62,200 bases of DNA, from NCBI RefSeq assembly GCF_002086455.1, contig NZ_MVHC01000021.1, positions 1 through 62,200 on the forward strand, given 5' to 3'. Under the pieces are notes generated by a model. That model saw nothing but the letters and a program-made list of their open reading frames with translations. It did no database searches and was not told the DNA's origin. Of the stretch, positions 7,119-15,841 are shown in pieces. This stretch comes from Mycolicibacter algericus DSM 45454 (lineage in GTDB: Bacteria > Actinomycetota > Actinomycetes > Mycobacteriales > Mycobacteriaceae). The translations under genes were made by a program, and so were the position numbers. The number at the start of each line of letters is the position of its first letter. Within the stretch, counting starts at the first letter, position 1.

Positions 7119-9239
7119 ATGAGTGAAACCGATCAGCGTTCGGAGATCGGGAACGGCACGATCGACGTTGCGGATTACGTGTCGACGGACAGGTTCTTCG
7201 GAACTCCGTACGTGGACGTCGACGAGCAGCGGTCGGAACCGATTGCGCACCGCTACGTCCACGGTGGGTTTGCGGACACCGCTACTCGCTGGGCGTTCTC
7301 GTTCCCCGCCGACGGGCAATACCGCGGGCGGATCCTGCAGCCACTCGAAGGCGCGCACGGGGGCCACGAGAACGCTTTCGGTAACCACCTCATGGGGGAC
7401 TTCCTGGGCGGACTGGCGATGTGCGCCCGCCTCGGTGGTTGCATGGTGGAGTCCAATCAGGGCCACATCGGTGACGACCTTGACCCCCGCGGGGGCGACG
7501 ACCCGACGCTCTACGGACACCGGGCCAGCGCTGAGACGGCCCGACTAGCCAAGTTCGTCGCCGCCCAGGTCTACGGCGAGGCACCCCACCACGCCTATGT
7601 CTGGGGAGGATCGGGCGGAGGGCGGCGGTCGCCGCTGTGCCTCGAGAACGCGCCCGACGCGTGGGACGGCGCGCTGCCGTTCATGGGCGGCGGACCGATC
7701 GTGGAGCACGGCAGCACCGAGAAGATCGAGGGCGCGCAGGTGATGTCGTTCGCCACGATGTTCAACTGCCAGCGCCTGCTCGGCGAGAAGACCGATGAGA
7801 TCGCCGACGCCATGGCGCCCGGCGGGCATGGCGACCCCTTCGTCGGACTGACCAGCCACCAGCGCGAGGAGCTGGCCAGCCTGTACCGGCAGGGTTTCCC
7901 GCGCGGCGACGAGTACATGATCGGCAAGCCCCTCGGCCAGATGTGGCTCTGGACCTCGATGGCCACGTCGCTGCTCGAGCAGGACCCCACCTACTTCGAG
8001 GACTTCTGGACCAAGCCCGGCTACGTCGGCTTCGACCAGCCGGACCTCGTCGAGCGCGACATCCTGAACACACGGGCCACCGTGGCCAAGGTGCTCACCG
8101 GCGCCGATGTTCTGGCGGATCCGCGCTTCCTCGAGCCTGGGCACCAGAACTTCCGGCTATTGATCATGGTGTTCTCCAGCCTCGGAGCAGACCCGTCATT
8201 GCCGATGGTGGTCGAGCTCGAGGGCCTCGGGGAGGCGGGCTACCGGCTCGGCTCCAGCGTCACGATGCTCACAGGCGCGGCGGCCGGGCGGCGGCTCTAT
8301 TGCGGAGCCCATGCCGACGACGTCTTCTACTGCGACGGTGTGGGCGACGCCAATCTGCTCCGGTTCAGCGATGTGCGGCCCGGTGACGAGGTGCAGGTCG
8401 ACAACCGCGACTTCCTGGCCTTCCATTACTTCGCCCGGCACCACCTGATGAGTGATCCACAGTTCGATTCTCTCCGCGTGGACGATCGACCCGTCTACCC
8501 GCAGCACCCTGTGCCGCGGCAGTCGGCCCTCATGGGCGTCGGTTACTCCGGGCTCTACCGCGGCAAGCTCATCTGGGTCCACCACACCAAGGACTCGTCG
8601 CTGTGGCCCTCGCAGGGGCTCATCTACCGCCAAGCCGTGCTGCGAGCCCAAGGGGAGGAGGGCGCCAAGGCGCGGTTCCGGCTCCGCTGGGTCGAGAACG
8701 CTGAGCACGGCCCTTCGATGATGGTTCCCTCGCTGCCCAACCGGGCCAGCAACACCTGGCTGATCGACTACCTCCCCTACATCGAGCAATCGCTCGCCGA
8801 TCTGATCTCGTGGGTGGAAGACGGCATCGAGCCCGTCGATACGGCCTTCGACTACGTCGAGAACCAGGTGATCCTGCCTGCTGACGCCGCCGAACGCCGC
8901 GGGATTCAACCGGTCATCGCCGTGACCGTCAACGGCGGCGAGCGAGCGGAGGTGCGGGTGGGCGAAGCGGTCGACCTTCAGCTCCAGGCGACCGTCCCGC
9001 CCGGTGCCGGCACGATCGTCGCCGCCGACTGGGACTTCGACGGCACCGGCTCCTTCCCGTTCAGCCACGACGGCATCGACGGCTCGGCGACCTCCGTCAC
9101 GCTCTCCACGAAGCACGCGTTCGACCGACCCGGCGAGTACTTCGTGACCGGCCGGGTCCACTCGCACCGCAACGGCGACCCGGCCGCGACCTCGTGCCGG
9201 ATCGCCAACCTCGCGCAGGGCCGGGTAGTTGTCACGTGA
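7119..9239 (+). CDS. Tannase/feruloyl-esterase-like hydrolase with C-terminal PKD domain
   Basis: 706 aa. A nucleophile-elbow-like motif (YVWGGSGGGRRSPL) lies near residue 170. The central region resembles tannase/feruloyl-esterase alpha/beta hydrolases (PQHPVPRQSALMGVGYSGLYRGKLIWVHH, then ENAEHGPSMMV as a possible catalytic-His region). The last ~110 residues form a PKD-like fold (VAADWDFDGTGSFPF, HAFDRPGEYFVTGRV). PKD modules usually belong to secreted proteins, yet no signal peptide is visible. ATG 7119 has GGGGAGG upstream. The UbiB-TetR-hydrolase block interrupts an otherwise mycobacterial-looking pair, which hints at acquisition. Substrate is unknown. Confidence 0.6.
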   Translation: MSETDQRSEIGNGTIDVADYVSTDRFFGTPYVDVDEQRSEPIAHRYVHGGFADTATRWAFSFPADGQYRGRILQPLEGAHGGHENAFGNHLMGDFLGGLAMCARLGGCMVESNQGHIGDDLDPRGGDDPTLYGHRASAETARLAKFVAAQVYGEAPHHAYVWGGSGGGRRSPLCLENAPDAWDGALPFMGGGPIVEHGSTEKIEGAQVMSFATMFNCQRLLGEKTDEIADAMAPGGHGDPFVGLTSHQREELASLYRQGFPRGDEYMIGKPLGQMWLWTSMATSLLEQDPTYFEDFWTKPGYVGFDQPDLVERDILNTRATVAKVLTGADVLADPRFLEPGHQNFRLLIMVFSSLGADPSLPMVVELEGLGEAGYRLGSSVTMLTGAAAGRRLYCGAHADDVFYCDGVGDANLLRFSDVRPGDEVQVDNRDFLAFHYFARHHLMSDPQFDSLRVDDRPVYPQHPVPRQSALMGVGYSGLYRGKLIWVHHTKDSSLWPSQGLIYRQAVLRAQGEEGAKARFRLRWVENAEHGPSMMVPSLPNRASNTWLIDYLPYIEQSLADLISWVEDGIEPVDTAFDYVENQVILPADAAERRGIQPVIAVTVNGGERAEVRVGEAVDLQLQATVPPGAGTIVAADWDFDGTGSFPFSHDGIDGSATSVTLSTKHAFDRPGEYFVTGRVHSHRNGDPAATSCRIANLAQGRVVVT

Positions 9240-9386
9240 GTCTTATCGACCTCAGCCGGTACACCTGCACCGCACAGTGTTTGGGCTTCATACACCAATC
9301 ATCGGCGAGGGCTCTGCCCTGAACTTCGACTCCAGTGGTGTGATCGGCTCGGGAAACAGCAGGCACCGATGAGCATCCGTCCGCGC

Positions 9387-9655
9387 CGACAGCGCCGAGG
9401 CGGTCATCGCCAGCGAGGCCAGGATGGCCGGGTGCCGGGCCTGGAAGTGGGTGCTGCCGGAAGCGATCCGAATCGTCGAGGTCACCTAGCCGATGGCACC
9501 GGCGAGCACGCAAGGTCCTTGGTGCCCACCGTTCGCTCAGCCACAGCGTCTGCAGCCCGAGGTGCTACGCCGCCTGCGCTTGCCCGACTATCGGGCCAGA
9601 ATCGGCGACGCGTCCAGGCAGGGTGTAGGCGCCGAGCGGGATCTGACTGGCCATG
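9387..9655 (-). pseudogene. Broken duplicate of the LLM oxidoreductase 5' end
   Basis: This stretch matches about 4232-4503 base for base over long runs, for example the shared AGGATGGCCGGGTGCCGGGC and TCGCTCAGCCACAGCGTCTG. The copy has single-base losses (GAGCACGCCCAGG became GAGCACGCAAGG; GGTGCCCCACC became GGTGCCCACC) that destroy the frame. Only the N-terminal part is present. Its promoter region with the operator-like site is preserved and lies in front of the phosphotransferase gene. Confidence 0.85.
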
Positions 9656-9676
9656 CTGTCCACCGTCACCCTATTC

Positions 9677-9691
9677 TGACACTAGCGTTCA
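9677..9691. promoter_or_regulatory. Duplicated TGAC-type palindrome upstream of the phosphotransferase
   Basis: TGACACTAGCGTTCA differs in two bases from the site at 4526-4540 and lies about 25 bases before the phosphotransferase start. It is probably the ancestral divergent operator region. Confidence 0.4.
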
Positions 9692-9715
9692 GTTGTGTCG
9701 CGAGAAGGGGCGCCG

Positions 9716-10801
9716 ATGGCTTACATGTCGTCACGTGGCGACGTCGGAGCGAACGTCGGCGAGATCATGCGCGGCTGGCTGCCGTCGCGGATCGCGCCGG
9801 GTGGCCTGACGTCCTTCGACATCTCCGGGTTTAGCGCTCCGGACGCCGGTTACTCCGGTAAGACCGCCTTCTTCACGGCATCGTGGACCGATCCGGACGG
9901 GCAGCACCACAACGACGATCTAGTGTTACGAATGCAGGCCAGCGACCATCAGTTGTTCACCAGACCCGATGCCCCGCGACAAGCGGAGGTGATGAAAAGA
10001 GTAGGTCGGCACCAGATTCCGGTGCCGCACATCGTTGCGGTCGAAACCGACGCCGCGGTGCTGGGAGCGCCGTTCTACCTGATGCGTCGTGTCCACGGCC
10101 GCACCCCGTCCGACGTCCCGAGCTGGCACAAGCGCGGCTGGACGGCAGACTTGTCAGGAGCCGAGCGAGAGCTACTGTGTGATAACGGTTTGCGCGCTCT
10201 GGTCAGGGTCCACTGCATCGACGATGAGAATGATCTCGCGTTCCTTCGCGCTGATCGCCCCGCCGGGGCCACCGCACTACAACGCTACCTGGACATGCTC
10301 GTTGGCTGGTACGACTGGTGCCGCGACGACCTGGAGGTGGGCGGTGACACGCTCGCGCGTGCGCTACAGATGATCCACGATTGCGCTCCGGACGACACAG
10401 CCGAGACCATTGTCTGGGGCGACGCGCGCGTCGGGAATATCTGCTTTGCCGACGATCTGTCGGTGGTGTCACTGTTCGACTGGGAAGCTGCCACCACCGG
10501 GCCGCCCGACATCGACCTGGGCTGGTGGCTGATGTTCGAGCGGTTCCTCTGTGAGTCCCTCGGCTTCACCCGGCCGCCGGGCATCCCCGACGACGACGAA
10601 TTCGTCCGCCGCTACCAGGAATTCGGCGGGACTCTGGGCGGCGACATCGTCTATTACCAGCTGCTGGCGGCGTTCGTGCTGTCGCTGATCAACAACCGGC
10701 TCGCACTGTTGCTGGTCCGCAACGGTCTCGACCCGGGCACGGCCCGACGCTACCCGCAGACCGCGGTTGACCTGGTCGAGCGCTATCTGCGGCAGCTGTA
10801 A
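9716..10801 (+). CDS. APH-family phosphotransferase (ACAD10-like)
   Basis: About 361 aa. Aminoglycoside-phosphotransferase-fold signatures are present: DLVLRMQAS (Lys position replaced by Arg), FYLMRRVHGRTPSD, the catalytic loop WGDARVGNICF with Asp retained but His replaced by Trp, and VSLFDWEAATTGPPDIDLGWWL as the metal-binding Asp region. Members beside acyl-CoA dehydrogenases are thought to phosphorylate hydroxyacyl compounds; none suggests drug resistance here. ATG 9716 has GAAGGGG upstream; a GTG at 9695 is possible. Confidence 0.78.
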   Translation: MAYMSSRGDVGANVGEIMRGWLPSRIAPGGLTSFDISGFSAPDAGYSGKTAFFTASWTDPDGQHHNDDLVLRMQASDHQLFTRPDAPRQAEVMKRVGRHQIPVPHIVAVETDAAVLGAPFYLMRRVHGRTPSDVPSWHKRGWTADLSGAERELLCDNGLRALVRVHCIDDENDLAFLRADRPAGATALQRYLDMLVGWYDWCRDDLEVGGDTLARALQMIHDCAPDDTAETIVWGDARVGNICFADDLSVVSLFDWEAATTGPPDIDLGWWLMFERFLCESLGFTRPPGIPDDDEFVRRYQEFGGTLGGDIVYYQLLAAFVLSLINNRLALLLVRNGLDPGTARRYPQTAVDLVERYLRQL

Positions 10802-10824
10802 GCCCCGTTCAGGCCAGCGCCACC

Positions 10825-11184
10825 GTGGTCAAGACCTCCGGTGTGTACGCCGCTGCGGGAGCGGCCCACGGCCTGCCATATACGAAGTCCAGGGCCCCGC
10901 CCAGCTCGGGACGCCGTCAGCGCAAGCGCAGCATCCGTGATCGCTGCGTGATCGTCATCCTCGAAGACGTCCCGACCGGCCATATCGCGCGAGGCGCCAC
11001 CGAAGCCCGCACCTTCGTGCAGAGCGCCCTGCGCCTTGCACCGGGTGCCAGCTATGAGGTCCTTGCGGCACTGGTCAATGGTGAGCAGTTCGCGGTGGAG
11101 TGGGTGATGCGGCCAGCCGGTCTGCACGGTGCGTCCGTCGGGACGGCGCGCACCGGCAATGTGACAACAAGCCGGGACTTCTAG
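10825..11184 (+). pseudogene. SnoaL/NTF2-like protein remnant
   Basis: The second half of the 119-codon frame reads like a SnoaL-type domain (PTGHIARGATEARTFVQSAL, LAALVNGEQFAVEWVMRPAG, then NVTTSRDF). The first ~55 residues are low-complexity and basic and do not fit the fold. The frame stops where SnoaL proteins usually continue (RDYW...). I read it as a decayed cyclase or isomerase-like gene. A short real protein is possible. Confidence 0.45.
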
Positions 11185-11219
11185 GATGCCTCGCCGACGA
11201 GGAAGTGAGCCGAAAAACC

Positions 11220-12041
11220 TCAGTACTGCGCCATGCCCTGGTCGACCGACAGGCGGGTGGCTGTCACATAGCGCGACTCGTCGGACGCCAGCCAGCACAC
11301 GGCGGCGGCTACGTCTTCCGGCTCAGCGGCCCACTGCGGTAGGAACGGCGTCCCCATCGCGTTGAGCGTCGGATTGGTCTCGATCGCGGCGAACAGCGCC
11401 GCGATCATCTCGCCGCCGCCCATCGGAGTATTGACCGGCCCAGGATGCACACTGTTGACCCTGATGTCGTGCTTGCCCAGCTCCGCGGCGAAGGCCCGGG
11501 CCATGCCCGTCACCGCATGCTTACTGGCGGTGTAATGCACCATGTACGGCTGCACCTTGACCCCGGCATAGGAGCTGATCAGGATGATCGACCCGCCCCG
11601 CCCGCCGTCGATGATCCGCTGCGCGCCGGCCATCACCGTGTTCCAGGTGCCCATCACGTTGACCTCGATGATGTCGCGGAACGACTCCGGGGTGATCTCG
11701 TTCCACGCCGCCGGTATGCAGATGCCGGCGTTGGCGACAATGACGTCCAGCCGTCCGTACGCCTGCACCCCCTCATCGACGGCCGCTCGCAGTGCTTCCA
11801 GATCACGGATGTCCGCGACAGCAGCGGTGATTCGGCCCCCTGCGGCCTGCACGGCACGCACGGTCTCCGCGAGGTCCTCGGCGGTGGCGGACGGGTAGCG
11901 CACCGAGTCGGGCAACGGGCCGGCCAGGTCGACGGCGATGACATCGGCGCCTTCCTCGGCCATCCGCACCGCGTGGGCACGGCCCTGTCCCCGGGCGGCT
12001 CCGGTGACGAACACCACCTTCCCCACCAGCCGACCTGTCAT
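11220..12041 (-). CDS. Mycofactocin-coupled SDR family oxidoreductase
   Basis: 273 aa. The N-terminus KVVFVTGAARGQGRAHAVRM and EEGADVIAVDLAG is the pattern of the mycofactocin-associated SDR subfamily, whose nicotinamide cofactor is held tightly and recycled through mycofactocin. The NAG motif (VIVANAGI), the catalytic Ser (ILISSYAG) and YTASK (Tyr-Lys pair) are all present. It probably oxidises a secondary alcohol. The ATG at 12041 has GGGAG upstream and overlaps the previous gene's stop by 4 bases. Confidence 0.85.
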   Translation of the reverse strand: MTGRLVGKVVFVTGAARGQGRAHAVRMAEEGADVIAVDLAGPLPDSVRYPSATAEDLAETVRAVQAAGGRITAAVADIRDLEALRAAVDEGVQAYGRLDVIVANAGICIPAAWNEITPESFRDIIEVNVMGTWNTVMAGAQRIIDGGRGGSIILISSYAGVKVQPYMVHYTASKHAVTGMARAFAAELGKHDIRVNSVHPGPVNTPMGGGEMIAALFAAIETNPTLNAMGTPFLPQWAAEPEDVAAAVCWLASDESRYVTATRLSVDQGMAQY

Positions 12042-12880
12042 CGCGAGCTCCCTCCGCTTGCCGAATCGCCGTCGTCGAGGGCAAGCGGGCCTGTACGCGC
12101 CACCGTGCCCAGCAGGCCCAGGTCCACGGCGGCCTCGGCGGCCGCCTGCCTGCAAGCAGCGATGTCCTTGCGCAGGAACGGTCCCCCTAGCTCCGCGAAC
12201 CGGTCTATCCCACCGATGCGGTCGGCATGCGAGGCGGCACCGCTTCGGGCGCTGCACACCTGAAGCGCCGACAACAGCGCGCCGGGTTCGACGCCCAGGT
12301 CATCACCTAATTGCGTTGCCGCAGCGAGAAGCTGGGCGTTGGCGGCGAACAGCAGATTGTTGATGAGCTTGATGGCCAACGCGCTGCCCAGGTCGCCGGT
12401 GGCGACCACCGGATCCGCGTAAGCGGCCAGCACGGGCGTCACCGCAGCGACGGCATCGTCCGGGCCACCGACTAGCACCGTCAACGTGCCCGCGGCGATG
12501 TTCTCCGCAGTGCCGCTGACCGGTGCATCCAGGATGACCGGTGCCGCGGCCGAACTGTCCCGCAACGCCTCCAGGGTGGATATGGTGCCGGTGGTGTGCG
12601 AGACGAAGACCGAACCGGATTTCGCATTGGCGATGAAACCGTCGCGGCCCAGGCCGGTTTCTCGCAGCTGTGTGTCGGAGAACAAACACGAGATCAGAAT
12701 GTCGCTCTCCGCTGCCAACTCGGCCACCGATCCGACCGATGCGGCACCGCCGGCCGTCAGCCGGTCCCGAACTTCGTTGCGGCGGCTGTACACCAGCACG
12801 TGGTGTCCGGCTCCCACCAATCGCATGACCATCGGCTCCCCGAGCTGGCCCGCACCGATGAATCCGACCGACTTGGTCAC
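12038..12880 (-). CDS. 3-hydroxyisobutyrate-dehydrogenase-like NAD(P)-dependent oxidoreductase
   Basis: 280 aa. The N-terminal Rossmann fold has VGFIGAGQLGEPMVMRLVGAGH. The substrate-binding segment is VILDAPVSGTAENIAAGTLTVLVGG, and the catalytic-Lys region is ALAIKLINNLLFAANAQLLAAA. These match beta-hydroxyacid dehydrogenases, which oxidise a hydroxy acid to a semialdehyde or ketoacid. Stop and start overlap with the downstream SDR (ATGA), so the two form an operon. Confidence 0.85.
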   Translation of the reverse strand: MTKSVGFIGAGQLGEPMVMRLVGAGHHVLVYSRRNEVRDRLTAGGAASVGSVAELAAESDILISCLFSDTQLRETGLGRDGFIANAKSGSVFVSHTTGTISTLEALRDSSAAAPVILDAPVSGTAENIAAGTLTVLVGGPDDAVAAVTPVLAAYADPVVATGDLGSALAIKLINNLLFAANAQLLAAATQLGDDLGVEPGALLSALQVCSARSGAASHADRIGGIDRFAELGGPFLRKDIAACRQAAAEAAVDLGLLGTVARTGPLALDDGDSASGGSSR

Positions 12881-12889
12881 CGTGTCCTC

Positions 12890-13288
12890 CTAAACATGGA
12901 CAGCTGGGACTCTCACTACCGTCGGCACCCATCGTGAGACCCGGTCCCACAGGTGCGCTCGGTAGCTAGCGAAGTTGTGGCCGTGAGCTGAGTTCGCGAC
13001 AACGTGCACACCACGAGTGTCGGCGGGCAGCTCGGGCGGGAAACACCTAGGCATGCGGAGCGCACTTCTGTGAGCAGGCAACGGCGACGGCAGCGACATC
13101 GGCACAACCGGCGATGTCACCCCGCTGAGCACCCGCTGCGGCAAATCATCGGAATTACCATCAGGCACAACCATTTCCACCCGGCCGGCCAAGACACCAA
13201 CCGGCACAGGGTGACAACACCGGCCAAACCCGCCGTAGCGTCGCCGAAGGCGAACCAGCCGCGCAGATTTCGTTGCCGCCGGCACCAT
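12890..13288 (-). pseudogene. Possible esterase C-terminal remnant
   Basis: A 132-codon frame fills most of this 419-base gap. Only its last third looks protein-like (ELPADTRGVHVVANSAHGHN, then FASYRAHLWDRVSRWVPTV). That resembles the His-containing tail of Ag85-type esterases. The N-terminal part is irregular. It may be chance. Confidence 0.25.
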
Positions 13289-13299
13289 GGATATCGCCC

Positions 13300-14121
13300 T
13301 TACCCCTGCCGCACCGCGAAGCCGGCATCGAGCGGCCAGGCGGTGCCAGTGATGAATTTCGCCTCGTCGGAGACCAGGAAGGCCACCGCGCCGGCGATGT
13401 CTTCGGGCATCAAAACCTCTATCGGCAGCGCGTTTTTCATAGCCGCCACGGCCACATCGCCTGCCTCGAGCAGCGCTGCCATGGCTTCGTTCATCACCAT
13501 ACCGGTCGCGACGCCGGTCGGGTGAATAGTATTGACGCGAATGGAATACTGCGCCAGTTCATTTGCCCATACCTGCATCAGTCCGACCAGGCCACGCTTG
13601 GCTGCGGTGTAGGCCTGTCCCCCGGCCCGGTCGGTGCCAGTGCCCTTGAGGCCGGCACTCGAACTGGTGAGGACAATCGAACCACCGCGGCCTCCGTCGA
13701 TCAACGCAGGGGTGGCTGCTTCGACGGTGTTCCACACGCCGATCAGGTTGACATCGATGATGTCGCGGAAGATCTGACGACGATCACCGTCACCGGTGAG
13801 CCGGATGATACCGGCGTTGGCGATCACAATATCGAGGCGGCCGAATTCACGTACACCCTCGTCGACGGTCTGCTGCAACGCGTCCGCGTCGCGAACGTCG
13901 GCTTGCCGAGCAACGATCCGCCTGCCCTCGTTCTCGACGAGCTTGATCGTTTCCTCGAGGTCGTCGGGCGTCGCATTCGGGTAGTCCATCGAATCGATGT
14001 CGCGGCAGACGTCCAGCGCGATGATGTCCGCCCCGTCTGCGGCCAGTCTGACCGCGTGTGCGCGACCCTGACCGCGTGCGGCACCGGTGATGAACGCAAC
14101 TTTGCCTTCGAGATTAGTCAT
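13300..14121 (-). CDS. Mycofactocin-coupled SDR family oxidoreductase
   Basis: 273 aa. It starts MTNLEGKVAFITGAARGQGR, the mycofactocin-type SDR N-terminus, followed by ADGADIIALDVC. Other SDR elements are VIANAGI, IVLTSSSAG (catalytic Ser) and YTAAK. The C-terminal SDEAKFITGTAWPLDAGF is standard. ATG at 14121 with a GGGAGCTGACAGTA leader. It stands alone, with decayed genes on both sides. Confidence 0.85.
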   Translation of the reverse strand: MTNLEGKVAFITGAARGQGRAHAVRLAADGADIIALDVCRDIDSMDYPNATPDDLEETIKLVENEGRRIVARQADVRDADALQQTVDEGVREFGRLDIVIANAGIIRLTGDGDRRQIFRDIIDVNLIGVWNTVEAATPALIDGGRGGSIVLTSSSAGLKGTGTDRAGGQAYTAAKRGLVGLMQVWANELAQYSIRVNTIHPTGVATGMVMNEAMAALLEAGDVAVAAMKNALPIEVLMPEDIAGAVAFLVSDEAKFITGTAWPLDAGFAVRQG

Positions 14122-14149
14122 TACTGTCAGCTCCCTATCGTGTCACCGG

Positions 14150-14505
14150 TCAGGCTGCCGGTGTGAATTGTGGCCTGGCCGTCGCACGTTCCGCTCGTGT
14201 TGGCCTTGGCGGTGAGGAACCACCAAACATCTCCGGTTGGTGGCAGCCCAGAACGGCTTCGGCATCCTTGTCCACCGCGATCTGGATGTGCTGGCCGGCA
14301 GAGGTGGTCGCCAGCGTGACGGTCGGAGCGTTCACCCCACCCTCTCCAGGATCAGTCCGCTGACCGAAATGCTGGCGGTGATGCCGGTGACGAGCGCCAG
14401 CTCGGCGTCGATGATCTGGGTGGTCGCGGTACCGCGCATGTGTTCGACGCCTTTCAATATGTGGGCCATGCCGATGATGTAGGCCTCCGAAAGTTGACCG
14501 CCGAC
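14150..14505 (-). pseudogene. Decayed thiolase C-terminus and start of a coupled downstream gene
   Basis: At 14332-14505 the minus strand reads EAYIIGMAHILKGVEHMRGT, then ATTQIIDAELALVTGI and SGLILERVG with a stop. This is the C-terminal end of a SCP2-type thiolase. A GTG at 14335 overlaps that stop (GTGA) and opens a short frame (VNAPTVTLATTSAGQHIQIAVD) that soon becomes irregular. The layout copies the thiolase-like/OB-fold pairs elsewhere in the window. Confidence 0.55.
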
Positions 14506-14618
14506 TCCATAAAGGGGGAGTCATCCGAGTTCGTCAGATCACGCTCGTTGCTCCCCCTGCGCTGGTCCTACTCCCTCAGAATCATGATGCCAGCCACGGG
14601 ATCCGAAGTCCAGCATTT

Positions 14619-14636
14619 CTAATGGCTTGTCATTAG
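14619..14636. promoter_or_regulatory. Perfect CTAATG-N6-CATTAG palindrome upstream of TetR
   Basis: CTAATG (14619-14624) and CATTAG (14631-14636) are perfect 6-base arms around GCTTGT. The site lies about 70 bases before the TetR start at 14704, a normal place for an autoregulatory operator. Confidence 0.5.
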
Positions 14637-14703
14637 CATGTCGGCGAAGGGATCATGTCGACGAAGGATTCAGAGCAAGCCGTGCAGGCCAAGAGGAGGG
14701 CCG

Positions 14704-15390
14704 ATGACCGGGCAGGGAACCGATGTACCCGCCGCCGGCCGGCGCCGCAATGCCTCGGGCGAGTCCACGCGGATAATGTTGATGGAGGTCGCTGAGCGAC
14801 TGTTCGCCACCCGCGGGATCGAGGCCGTGACCCTGCGCGAGATCCAGGAGGCGGCCGGTCAGTCCAACACCTCGGTGATCCGCTACCACTTCGGTTCCCG
14901 CGATGGCCTGATCTGCGCGCTCATCGCGCACCGTCAGCGCGCGCTTGGAACGGACCGCCAGCAGATGCTGAAATCCATGCACGAGGAGGGGCGGGAAGCG
15001 GATCCGCGCGCGGTGGTGTGGCTGCTTGTGCGGCCGCTGGCGAACAGCATAAGGGCAGGCGAGATGTTCGTGCCGTTCCTGGCCCGAATCAGTGAGGATC
15101 CCCAAGCACACAGCGACTATTGGCCGCAGCATCTCGAGGACGAGTGGACCCAGGAGAGGCTGGAGGAGCTCGTCGACGCCGCCCTGCAGGATTTGCCCGA
15201 GCGGATCCGGCGCGGCCGGACGTTCCAGCTGTACACCAGCCTGATCAATGTGCTGGCCGCGGCGGCACGCTCCGGGCACGGGCTGGGCGAGGCGCAGTTA
15301 CACAACTACGTCGACACCTGGGTCGGCATGCTGACCGCGCCGGTATCTTACGAAACCCGTGCGCTTTTCGCCAGCCGCAACGACGGCTGA
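14704..15390 (+). CDS. TetR-family transcriptional regulator
   Basis: 228 aa. The HTH region spans about residues 25-70 (MEVAERLFATRGIEAVTLREIQEAAGQSNTSVIRYHFGSRDGL). The ligand domain carries RPLANSIRAGEMFVPFLARI. ATG 14704 has AGAGGAGGG upstream; an earlier ATG at 14638 overlaps the operator region. It likely controls the thiolase/SDR side or the ligase operon at 15842-20700; the sequence does not decide this. Confidence 0.85.
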   Translation: MTGQGTDVPAAGRRRNASGESTRIMLMEVAERLFATRGIEAVTLREIQEAAGQSNTSVIRYHFGSRDGLICALIAHRQRALGTDRQQMLKSMHEEGREADPRAVVWLLVRPLANSIRAGEMFVPFLARISEDPQAHSDYWPQHLEDEWTQERLEELVDAALQDLPERIRRGRTFQLYTSLINVLAAAARSGHGLGEAQLHNYVDTWVGMLTAPVSYETRALFASRNDG

Positions 15391-15539
15391 GCTACTCAAC
15401 CGCCGCTGATTACGTCACCCGCCGGCAGGGCCCCTTGCCACGTCGCATCGGCCAGTTCGCCCAGCAGGCCGAGCTCATATCGAGACTCAGATCGAGGCGA
15501 TCGGCAGTGACGTGTCTCCAACGGCTGTGACTCAAGGCG

Positions 15540-15830
15540 TCTCCGCGCGATGCTCTCGTGCGCGCAGTCCGGTTACCGCCGCAATTAATGCGTATGCATT
15601 ACTCCTGCTATCTGACACTTCGGAACGGCGGTGGCGCCGTGCAGGGCGGTGCGATCCCGCTGCTGTTCGATGAAGTCTTGCGCCGGTTGACCAGACCTCG
15701 TGGTGCGCAGCTGGTTCGTCAGCGGACGGGGGCGCAAACGCTGCGGGCTGAATCACCCACGGCAACGCGGTGTGCGCCGAAGCCGAGGGTGCCTGTACAC
15801 GCGCTGCGACCGGGGCAATCCCTGAACCAA
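15540..15830 (+). pseudogene. PaaI-type hotdog thioesterase remnant
   Basis: The frame holds YLTLRNGGGAVQGGAIPLLF and DEVLRRL, a close likeness of the thioesterase core (G-G-hydrophobic...FDE). Later pieces continue in shifted frames (CAEAEGACTRAATGAIPEP and VHALRPGQ). Several indels break the gene. The remaining bases from 15391 show nothing else. Confidence 0.5.
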
Positions 15831-15841
15831 GGCTATCGCTG

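Noticed and set aside
7014..7520. Minus-strand extension of the TetR at 6342
   Set aside because: It runs antisense through the start of the tannase-like gene and adds no recognisable domain.
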